From: Methylopumilus sp036567085
GTDB lineage: Bacteria > Pseudomonadota > Gammaproteobacteria > Burkholderiales > Methylophilaceae
Length of the DNA: 6,510 nt
Direction: 5' to 3'
NCBI GenBank assembly: GCA_036567085.1
Contig: DATCVG010000109.1
Location: 1 to 6,510 of the forward strand
The translations under genes and the position numbers were made by a program. The notes beneath the pieces are model-generated. The model worked only from the letters and a program-made list of their open reading frames with translations, was not told where the DNA came from and made no database searches. Of the stretch, positions 1 through 5,688 are shown piece by piece. Numbering within the stretch: position 1 is the first letter of the stretch; each line of letters starts with the position of its first letter.

Positions 1-900
1 TTTTCTACTAAGTAAAAATCCAATTGCTACAGCAGTTAATATGGCAAGCATGAGTACAAGCGTTAATGTAATTGAAAAAATCACTTTCAATGAATCTCGA
101 CTATAAGAAAGTTTCTGGTAATCTTGAAATACTGCCTCTACGGATTCTGCAACTGTGGTTAGTGAGTCTGGAACAGGCTGTAGAATTTGTAGAACTAACC
201 TTTCATTAGAAACGCCTGCTCCATTGATCGGTGCCAATACTCGAAGATAAAGTCCTTTATTTTTAATCGGCTCAATTTTGCCGTAGACTTTATTGTCTGC
301 TTGTTTTAATTGAATTAACGTAGGTAGCGCAGGTAAAAATGATTCTGCATCATTACTCGATACAGCAATAATTTTTCCTTGATCAGAAATGATTGTGGCA
401 TCTTGTACGTCGGATTTTTCTCGAAGATCACTCAGCGCCCCATATTGCGATGTGACAGGCATAGATGAGAGCGTGAGCGCCATACGCTCAGCTTTTAACT
501 CTAGGTCTGTGAGCATAATGTCTAAAGCTTTTTGTCCTAACTTTAAGCCCCCATCTAGTGCTGATTCAACCTTCACGTTAAACCATGATTCAATTGAACG
601 TGTCAAAAAATTCACAGATACTAAATATACAATTAAGCCTGGTATGACTGCCATAAGAGAAAAGGAAATAACAAGACGCATGGATAAACGACTACCTATG
701 ACATCTTTTTTTATATTTCTGAATAATTTCCTAATCTGATTTGCAATGATTGCCATCAGGCTAAAAATAAAAACAACACTTAATACAAGAACAATAGTGT
801 AAGAGTTACCTGAAATAAAATTTGAACTTGAGCTTGCTTTTGACAAAAGAAATAAAAGTAAACCACCAACTAAACAAGCAATAACTATCAGATATCTCAT
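1..900 (-). CDS. ntrY: NtrY-type sensor histidine kinase, N-terminal part (3' end beyond left edge)
   Basis: An open frame runs without a stop from an ATG at 900 to the left edge and encodes the first 300 residues. Hydrophobic segments lie at about residues 2-19, 34-54, 75-97 and 282-298. A large presumably periplasmic domain (about 98-281) lies between the third and fourth. The stretch around residues 95-126 (SVNFLTRSIESWFNVKVESA, then a conserved DxGLxLGQKALD-like run) is characteristic of the NtrY family of membrane kinases, which pair with the response regulator NtrX. The HAMP, PAS, phospho-acceptor His and ATPase parts would lie outside the window, so kinase activity cannot be confirmed here. 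The ATG overlaps the TGA of the upstream DUF4390 gene in an ATGA, and no good Shine-Dalgarno is seen, so translation is probably coupled. In related betaproteobacteria ntrX follows. The signal sensed is unknown; nitrogen or redox roles are known only for other members. Confidence 0.9.
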   Translation of the reverse strand, partial: MRYLIVIACLVGGLLLFLLSKASSSSNFISGNSYTIVLVLSVVFIFSLMAIIANQIRKLFRNIKKDVIGSRLSMRLVISFSLMAVIPGLIVYLVSVNFLTRSIESWFNVKVESALDGGLKLGQKALDIMLTDLELKAERMALTLSSMPVTSQYGALSDLREKSDVQDATIISDQGKIIAVSSNDAESFLPALPTLIQLKQADNKVYGKIEPIKNKGLYLRVLAPINGAGVSNERLVLQILQPVPDSLTTVAESVEAVFQDYQKLSYSRDSLKVIFSITLTLVLMLAILTAVAIGFLLSRK

Positions 901-1475
901 TTATTATTTATAAAAATCCATTGAAATTGTTTAGAGGCCAATTGCCATTCTTGATTACTTGTTATGTCAACTTGTAATTGTTTTGGTAGTTTAGTCTGAT
1001 CTAATTTAACTTGCAGATAAGCTGAGTACTTATCAGTATCATCAATCTGCGATTTATCAAAAATACGCCAATTTTTTATTTTTTTAAGTTCATTTTTTGC
1101 TTGAGTTAAGTTATCAAAAGCAACAAGGCGATTTTCGGATTCGGAGAGAATAAATTGCTTAGAAAGCGCATGGTAGCTCAGCACTATTTCTTTAGTTTTT
1201 TTTGCGACCTCTTCATCAAACCAATATTTTCTGGGCTTTTTTAATTCAAATTCAATAATAAAATTAATGGGAATACCTTTTCTGATTGCCTCATCTAAAT
1301 CATCATTAAAAAATAGTTCAAATTCAGCATTTAAAAAATATGCTTCAAATTGATTATTGATTTCGGCAGTTTTAATGATCAAACTGTTATCAGCTGCAAT
1401 AGCAGATGAAGAAAAAAACAAGCTCACCCAAATAGCAAAAAAGATACTGAGTTTAATTTTTTTCAAATAATGCAT
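897..1475 (-). CDS. Secreted DUF4390 family protein
   Basis: This encodes a 192-residue protein that I recognise as DUF4390, a family of unknown function usually found between rsmB and ntrY in betaproteobacteria. From the chosen start it has a signal peptide: a KKIK n-region, a hydrophobic core at about 9-22, and an AIA-A cleavage site near residue 27, so the mature protein is likely periplasmic. The conserved family core is at about 67-111, with an FELKKPRKYWFD motif and then LSYHALSKQF. Two further ATGs lie upstream in frame at 1490 and 1487 but have no Shine-Dalgarno. The ATG at 1475 has TGGA seven bases upstream and gives a better signal peptide n-region, so I prefer it. Its 5' end overlaps the rsmB tail by 23 nt (38 nt with the longer start), and its TGA overlaps the ntrY ATG by 4 nt. 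Co-occurrence suggests a role linked to the NtrY periplasmic domain, but that is inference. Confidence 0.88.
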   Translation of the reverse strand: MHYLKKIKLSIFFAIWVSLFFSSSAIAADNSLIIKTAEINNQFEAYFLNAEFELFFNDDLDEAIRKGIPINFIIEFELKKPRKYWFDEEVAKKTKEIVLSYHALSKQFILSESENRLVAFDNLTQAKNELKKIKNWRIFDKSQIDDTDKYSAYLQVKLDQTKLPKQLQVDITSNQEWQLASKQFQWIFINNK

Positions 1476-2733
1476 AAAAAAATCCATCATGGTTTTCGCT
1501 TGGTATTAATTGATTTTCATATTTACTATATTTCGAATCGACTGACCATTTTACTTCTTTTGCGTCACTATGTTCTTTAATAAAGTCATCAACAACCCGC
1601 TGATTTTCATCAGGAAAGATAGAACATGTCGCGTAAAGTAATTTACCACCCTTTTTTAATAACTGCCACATAGCTTGCAACATGATCTTTTGTTGCTTAG
1701 CAAACATCTCAATATCACGAGGCCTTCTTAACCACTTAATATCTACATGTCGCCTGACTACACCTGAGGCAGAGCATGGCGTATCAAGCAGGATACGATC
1801 AAATAATTTTTCATTCCACCATGATTTGATCGCTGTTAAATCTGCACATTTCAAATGAGCATGAAGCTGCAATCTCTCTAAATTTTCTTTTACTTTATAT
1901 AAACGTTCTTTTTGTTGATCAATTGACACCAACTCAATGTCAGCAATTTCTAACATATGCCCTGTTTTACCCCCGGGAGCGCTGCAAGCATCCAGACAAA
2001 CTTGACCATCTTTAAGATCCAAAAGCTTGGCGGCAAGTTGCGCACCAAAATCTTGAATTGATACTTCACCCTCTATAAACCCGGGTATTTTTTCTACGGG
2101 AATAGGCTTAGTTAGTTCTAACGCAATATCTCCTAGAACTCGATACTCAATTGATTCAGATTTAAGTTTTTCTTCATATTGCTTAAGATCAATTTTTCTT
2201 ACATTAATTCTTAAAGTTAATGGTGGATGCATATTTCCATTCAATAATATGCTTTCCCAATCTTTCTTATATTCCTCTTTAATGAGTTTAATCCACCATA
2301 AAGGGTAGGAATAAAAAGCCTCATCATCATTTTTTAGTGTGGATTTTAAATTATCTTTTTGACGAATAAAATTTCTCAATACACCATTTACAAAAGAAGC
2401 TGCCCAGGATTTATTGATAAATTTAGCAGCCTCAACTGCTTCATTCACTATGGTAAAGTCATTGGATTGATCATGATTTAATTGAAACAAAGCTACACAG
2501 AGTAAAGCTTCAATTTTTTTATTCGTTATTTTTTTATTAATCAGCTTTCGAATAAAAAATTGACTCTCGCCTAAAAAACGAATAGCGCCATATGCCAGAA
2601 AAATCGTAATCGATTTTTGCTGAGGTGTAATGTGGGAATGATGATCAAAATGTCTTTCAAACACATGATTTAAATTATGTCCTTTTATAACCTCAGACAC
2701 ACAATCGGCTGCAATAAGTTGAGAGTGATGCAA
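1453..2733 (-). CDS. rsmB: 16S rRNA (cytosine-967 C5)-methyltransferase RsmB
   Basis: This 426-residue protein (the E. coli homologue has 429) methylates C967 of 16S rRNA using SAM, in the cytoplasm. The N-terminal NusB-like RNA-binding domain covers about 1-135, including VNEAVEAAKF near 96-105 and FVNGVLRNF near 114-122. The Rossmann methyltransferase domain follows. It carries the SAM-binding motif LDACSAPGGKTGH (247-259), the DTPCSASG motif with Cys320, and the YATCS motif with Cys370. Cys370 matches the E. coli nucleophile Cys375, and Cys320 matches the Cys325 that releases the product, so the enzyme looks intact. The start is a TTG at 2733. No ATG occurs in frame until residue 168, and the frame closes upstream at 2748, so TTG is the only common start codon that keeps the NusB domain. 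It lies 5 nt after the fmt stop with no clear Shine-Dalgarno, which suggests coupling to fmt. Confidence 0.96.
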   Translation of the reverse strand: MHHSQLIAADCVSEVIKGHNLNHVFERHFDHHSHITPQQKSITIFLAYGAIRFLGESQFFIRKLINKKITNKKIEALLCVALFQLNHDQSNDFTIVNEAVEAAKFINKSWAASFVNGVLRNFIRQKDNLKSTLKNDDEAFYSYPLWWIKLIKEEYKKDWESILLNGNMHPPLTLRINVRKIDLKQYEEKLKSESIEYRVLGDIALELTKPIPVEKIPGFIEGEVSIQDFGAQLAAKLLDLKDGQVCLDACSAPGGKTGHMLEIADIELVSIDQQKERLYKVKENLERLQLHAHLKCADLTAIKSWWNEKLFDRILLDTPCSASGVVRRHVDIKWLRRPRDIEMFAKQQKIMLQAMWQLLKKGGKLLYATCSIFPDENQRVVDDFIKEHSDAKEVKWSVDSKYSKYENQLIPSENHDGFFYALFEKN

Positions 2734-2738
2734 AATAG

Positions 2739-3683
2739 TTACGACTTAAAGACGTCTCCCAAGATAGGTCGGTGTCCTAAAATAAATTCCTTAGATTTTA
2801 GTCTTTTGCCTCCTGGCATTTGAAGTTCTTTTATAAGCAAAGTCCCTTCACCACACTTCACATGAATAAATTCATCTAGCTTAATAATTTGTCCTGTCTT
2901 TGCATTCTTGTCACTATCTTTACTGATCTCAGCATCCCATATTTTACAAATAGCCTCACGATATTCTGTTTGCGCGACTGGAAATGAATTAAATGCTCTT
3001 ATCTTTCGAAGAATCGCTAAAGAAGTATCTTGCCAATCAATTTTCGATTCCTCTTTAGTCACTTTTTCAGCGTAAGTCACACTTGCCTCATCCTGAGGCG
3101 TCGACTGAACTTCACCTTTTGTCCTCAACTCTTCCATCACTTCGATCATTAAATGCGCACCTAATACTGAAAGTATTTTTGTTAAGTGTTCGGTTGTATC
3201 TTTTTCACTGATTTGAATTTTAGTTTTTTTAATCATGTCACCTGCGTCTAGTTTTTGAACGACGCGCATTATAGTGACGCCTGTTGATTCATCGCCCATC
3301 AAAATAGCACGATGAATAGGTGCAGCACCTCGCCATCTAGGGAGGAGTGATGCATGTATGTTAAAACAACCTAGCGAGGGTATATTTAGAATAGCTTGGG
3401 GAATGATGAGTCCGTATGCCGCCACAATCATCACATTAAAATCAATAGCAGTTAACATTTCGTAAGATTCTTTACTTTTTAATTCTGAAGGCTGATAAAC
3501 AGGAATGCCTAATGTATTAGCCTTCAATTTAATAGCGCTGGGATGAAGCTTTAAGCCTCGACCTGATGGTCTATCTGGCTGAGTTAATACACCTACAACT
3601 TCATAGCCTTTATCATGAAGAGCCTGCAAAGCTGGTACAGCAAAATCAGGGGTGCCAGCAAAAATAATTTTTAAGGAATTCAA
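2739..3683 (-). CDS. fmt: Methionyl-tRNA formyltransferase
   Basis: This 314-residue cytosolic enzyme (E. coli 315) transfers the formyl group of 10-formyl-tetrahydrofolate to Met-tRNA(fMet), providing the initiator tRNA. The N-terminal catalytic domain (about 1-205) starts with the strand-turn IIFAGTPDFAVPAL. It has the signature SLLPRWRGAAPI (112-123) and the catalytic triad Asn108, His110 and Asp146, equivalent to E. coli Asn106, His108 and Asp144. The C-terminal OB-fold tRNA-binding domain spans about 206-305, with IRAFNSFPVA and LGHRPILGDVF. The start is a TTG at 3683, the only usual start codon between the in-frame def stop and the conserved N-terminal strand. A weak GAG lies 8 nt before it. 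The gene is 18 nt downstream of def and 5 nt upstream of rsmB, so its product supplies the formyl group that Def later removes. Confidence 0.97.
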   Translation of the reverse strand: MNSLKIIFAGTPDFAVPALQALHDKGYEVVGVLTQPDRPSGRGLKLHPSAIKLKANTLGIPVYQPSELKSKESYEMLTAIDFNVMIVAAYGLIIPQAILNIPSLGCFNIHASLLPRWRGAAPIHRAILMGDESTGVTIMRVVQKLDAGDMIKKTKIQISEKDTTEHLTKILSVLGAHLMIEVMEELRTKGEVQSTPQDEASVTYAEKVTKEESKIDWQDTSLAILRKIRAFNSFPVAQTEYREAICKIWDAEISKDSDKNAKTGQIIKLDEFIHVKCGEGTLLIKELQMPGGKRLKSKEFILGHRPILGDVFKS

Positions 3684-3701
3684 GATATAGACTCGATAAA
3701 T

Positions 3702-4214
3702 TTAAGCATTAAGCCCATGCTCTTTAGCACGTTTTTTCATTTTTGTTTTGATGCGGTTACGCTTTAATGGGGATAGGTATTCTACAAATACTTTACCTAA
3801 AAGATGATCCATTTCGTGCTGAATACAAACGGCTAATAAACCCTCTGCTTCGAGCTCAAAAGAATTTCCTTCTCGATCAAGCGCTGCTACCTTAATGCGC
3901 TCAGCGCGAGTAACTGATTCAAACACATCGGGTACAGACAAGCAACCTTCTTCATATGATTGCTGTCCTGATGATTCAATAATTTTAGGATTAATAAAAA
4001 CCTTTAAGTTGTCTTTTGTTTCGGAAATATCTATCAAAATTAATTGAATATGCCGATTGACTTGGGTTGCAGCTAATCCTATGCCAGGGGCAGCATACAT
4101 TGTTTCCGCCATATCATCGATAAGCTTCCTAATTGAGTTATCCACAACTTCGATGGGTTTTGCAATGGTGTGCAGTCTCGGATCAGGATAATTTAATATA
4201 TTTAAAATTGCCAT
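3702..4214 (-). CDS. def: Peptide deformylase
   Basis: This 170-residue metalloenzyme (E. coli 169) removes the formyl group from the N-terminal Met of nascent chains at the ribosome. All three family motifs are present: GIGLAATQ (44-51), EGCLSVP (89-95) and QHEMDH (132-137). Metal ligands are Cys91, His133 and His137, with Glu134 as the catalytic acid/base, so this is an intact type 1 (Gram-negative) enzyme. The basic C-terminal tail (KRNRIKTKMKKRAKEHGLNA) fits the helix that docks Def to the ribosome in E. coli. The ATG at 4214 is the first in frame, with an in-frame TAA nine bases upstream. No Shine-Dalgarno lies at normal spacing; the nearest strong one is about 50 nt upstream and is reported separately. 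It is the first gene of the def-fmt-rsmB-DUF4390-ntrY unit, divergent from smg. Confidence 0.97.
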   Translation of the reverse strand: MAILNILNYPDPRLHTIAKPIEVVDNSIRKLIDDMAETMYAAPGIGLAATQVNRHIQLILIDISETKDNLKVFINPKIIESSGQQSYEEGCLSVPDVFESVTRAERIKVAALDREGNSFELEAEGLLAVCIQHEMDHLLGKVFVEYLSPLKRNRIKTKMKKRAKEHGLNA

Positions 4215-4245
4215 AAATGTTGATTATTTTATTTATTGCTGATAA

Positions 4246-4257
4246 CTTGTCTACAAG
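4246..4257. repeat. Short inverted repeat CTTGT-CT-ACAAG
   Basis: The two 5-bp arms are perfectly complementary around a 2-base centre. In the def leader RNA this would fold as a four-pair CUUG/CAAG stem with a UAGA loop, just after the isolated Shine-Dalgarno. Nearby lie the palindrome GTTTAAAC (4258-4265) and a TTAAAC direct repeat (4260-4265 and 4269-4274, period 9). It could be an operator or a leader hairpin. At this length in A+T-rich DNA, chance is also possible. Confidence 0.3.
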
Positions 4258-4264
4258 GTTTAAA

Positions 4265-4270
4265 CTCCTT
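4265..4270 (-). promoter_or_regulatory. Isolated perfect Shine-Dalgarno with TTG-TAG start-stop in the def leader
   Basis: On the minus strand AAGGAG, a full match to the 16S anti-Shine-Dalgarno, lies at 4270-4265. Eight bases later comes TTG (4256-4254) followed directly by TAG (4253-4251). No other start codon is near it, and def begins 50 nt further on without its own Shine-Dalgarno. The AAGG can also pair with the CCTT at 4258-4255. It could be a ribosome standby site, a minimal start-stop regulatory element, or chance. Confidence 0.35.
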
Positions 4271-4294
4271 AAACTTATTAGACATATTAAGAAT

Positions 4295-4300
4295 ATTATA
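4295..4300 (-). promoter_or_regulatory. Candidate -10 box for the def operon
   Basis: The minus strand reads TATAAT, a perfect sigma-70 -10 hexamer, 80 nt upstream of the def ATG. No convincing -35 element lies 16-18 nt upstream and there is no extended -10 TGn, so the call rests on the hexamer and its position. It would start transcription near 4288 and give a leader of about 74 nt. Confidence 0.4.
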
Positions 4301-4302
4301 CT
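4297..4302 (+). promoter_or_regulatory. Candidate -10 box for smg
   Basis: TATACT lies 89 nt upstream of the smg ATG. Possible -35 sequences are poor (TTATTA at 4275-4280, spacer 16). It overlaps the opposite-strand candidate for def by four bases, which follows partly from the symmetry of TATA. A start near 4309 would give a leader of about 83 nt. Confidence 0.35.
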
Positions 4303-4380
4303 TTGCTAATAGCTCAATTACCTGACTCAAATTCATTTAGCTTTCACTTACTTCTAAGTCATTTTTCATTCACTATCGTA

Positions 4381-4385
4381 AAGGA
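4381..4385 (+). promoter_or_regulatory. Ribosome binding site of smg
   Basis: AAGGA sits six bases before the ATG at 4392. It is the best-placed Shine-Dalgarno in the window and fixes the smg start, which agrees with the family N-terminus (MLELLIYMFENY). Confidence 0.75.
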
Positions 4386-4391
4386 ATCTTT

Positions 4392-4853
4392 ATGCTAGAA
4401 CTGCTTATCTATATGTTTGAAAATTATCTCAGCACACAAAATTTACCTGACTTTAAAAGTATTACAGCAGAGCTTGAAGCTGCAGGATTTGATAACCAAG
4501 ACATTGAAAATGCTTTTACTTGGTTTAACCAGCTCAAGGCGATGACAAATGCTATTCCTGTAAAAAATAGTGCTTGCTCTTCCTTGGGCTATCGTATGTT
4601 CTCAGACACCGAACAAAAAAAGATAAGCGCTGAAAGTCTTGGATTTGTATTGTTCCTTGAACAAGCGAAAGTGTTAGATGCAAATGAACGAGAAATTATT
4701 CTTGATCGAGCTATGGCCCTCAAACAAGAACATATTAATATCGAAGAAATGCGCTGGATTGTCATGATGGCTCTTTGGAATGAAGGCCGTGAAAAAGATT
4801 TCTTATTTATAGAAGATGCGATCTATCAAAATCACAACTTAGTTTTACACTAG
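4392..4853 (+). CDS. smg: Smg family protein (DUF494)
   Basis: This 153-residue protein (E. coli Smg 157) has no established biochemical function. Family hallmarks are the N-terminal helix LLIYMFENYL, the AGFDNQDIENAFTWFNQL segment (about 31-48), GFVLFLEQAKVLDANEREIILDRAMAL in two pieces (about 84-110), MRWIVMMALWN (about 119-129) and a terminal LH. It looks all-helical, soluble and cytoplasmic, with no signal peptide or membrane segment. In most beta- and gammaproteobacteria smg sits in a dprA-smg-topA cluster divergent from def-fmt. Here it is the first gene after the divergent promoter region, with no dprA before it and no topA after it. Its TAG stop overlaps the metF stop from the other strand in a shared CTAG. 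Confidence 0.93.
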   Translation: MLELLIYMFENYLSTQNLPDFKSITAELEAAGFDNQDIENAFTWFNQLKAMTNAIPVKNSACSSLGYRMFSDTEQKKISAESLGFVLFLEQAKVLDANEREIILDRAMALKQEHINIEEMRWIVMMALWNEGREKDFLFIEDAIYQNHNLVLH

Positions 4854-5686
4854 TTGCCTTCTATATTTTGAATGATGCGGGAAATAATCCCCGCTTGATT
4901 TAAGGTATAGAAATGCAAGCTTGGTACATCCCAACTAACTAATGTTTCACAAAGTTCAGATATAACGTCCACACCGAATGATCTCAAGGAGGGTAAATCA
5001 TCTCCGTAGCTTTCTAATTTAATTCGAAGCCAACGAGGTATCTCTGCACCGCAATTTGAGGCAAAACGAGCCAATTGCTTAATATTGTAAATAGGCATCA
5101 CACCTGGAATAATCGGCACATCAATGTCTGCAATCAAACATTCATCCATAAATCTAAAATAGGCATCGGCATTAAAAAAGAATTGTGTAATAGCTGAATT
5201 AGCGCCAGCAGCTACTTTATTTTTAAAGTTTTGAATATCTATTTGTACTGAGGAAGCCTCAGGGTGATATTCAGGATAGGCTGCCACATCAATATGAAAG
5301 TAATCATGAGTTTCTTGTCGAATAAAGCTTACTAATTCATTCGCGTGTTTAAATTCTCCACTTGGAACTCCGCCTTGAGGGACGTCACCTCGCAAAGCCA
5401 CGAGATGCTTAATACCATGTTGCTGATATTGATTAAGTAAAGTTTTAATTTCTATCTTTGTCGATGAGATACCTGAAATATGGGGCACTCCATTAAAACC
5501 TTCATTTTTTATTTCTAATACTGTTTCAAGAGTTCGATCGCGTGTTGAGCCACCCGCACCAAATGTCACTGAATAAAATTCAGGCTTGAATGCGGATAAC
5601 TGCTGACGCGTATCTGCTAAGTTTTTTATACCTTCCGATGTATTGGGAGGGAAAAACTCAAAACTATAAGAAACTTTTTTAGCCAT
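4850..5686 (-). CDS. metF: 5,10-methylenetetrahydrofolate reductase
   Basis: This 278-residue flavoprotein, usual for the bacterial single-domain form, reduces methylene-THF to 5-methyl-THF, the methyl donor for homocysteine remethylation. Visible family motifs are SFEFFPP (8-14, with Glu10 matching the catalytic E. coli Glu28), TFGAGGS (41-47), ALRGD (97-101, with Asp101 matching E. coli Asp120 near the flavin), AAYPE (135-139), ITQFFF (166-171), PGVMPI (194-199) and the C-terminal HFYTLN (258-263). It appears intact. The ATG at 5686 starts 2 nt after the ahcY stop with no Shine-Dalgarno between, so translation is probably coupled to ahcY. The gene ends tail to tail with smg in an overlapping CTAG. 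Confidence 0.96.
   Translation of the reverse strand: MAKKVSYSFEFFPPNTSEGIKNLADTRQQLSAFKPEFYSVTFGAGGSTRDRTLETVLEIKNEGFNGVPHISGISSTKIEIKTLLNQYQQHGIKHLVALRGDVPQGGVPSGEFKHANELVSFIRQETHDYFHIDVAAYPEYHPEASSVQIDIQNFKNKVAAGANSAITQFFFNADAYFRFMDECLIADIDVPIIPGVMPIYNIKQLARFASNCGAEIPRWLRIKLESYGDDLPSLRSFGVDVISELCETLVSWDVPSLHFYTLNQAGIISRIIQNIEGN
4877..4894 (+). terminator. Possible weak intrinsic terminator of smg, inside the metF tail
   Basis: A five-pair all-G+C stem (GCGGG 4877-4881 with CCCGC 4890-4894) with an 8-base loop is followed by TTGATTT. It begins 24 nt after the smg stop and stands out in an A+T-rich region. The stem is short and the T run is interrupted, and the bases also encode metF, so it may be only a codon effect. 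Confidence 0.3.
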
Positions 5687-5688
5687 TA

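Noticed and set aside
389..739. Plus-strand open frame of 116 codons
   Set aside because: It lies wholly inside the minus-strand ntrY frame, which has clear family motifs. The translated product resembles nothing and has no Shine-Dalgarno.
1075..1110. Runs of T around 1075-1110 as a terminator
   Set aside because: There is no G+C-rich hairpin before them. They encode Lys-rich stretches of the DUF4390 protein (KNELKKIKN) in A+T-rich DNA.
4323..4361. Inverted repeat TGACT ... AGTCA in the smg leader
   Set aside because: The arms are only 5 bp with a 29-base gap, which is expected by chance.
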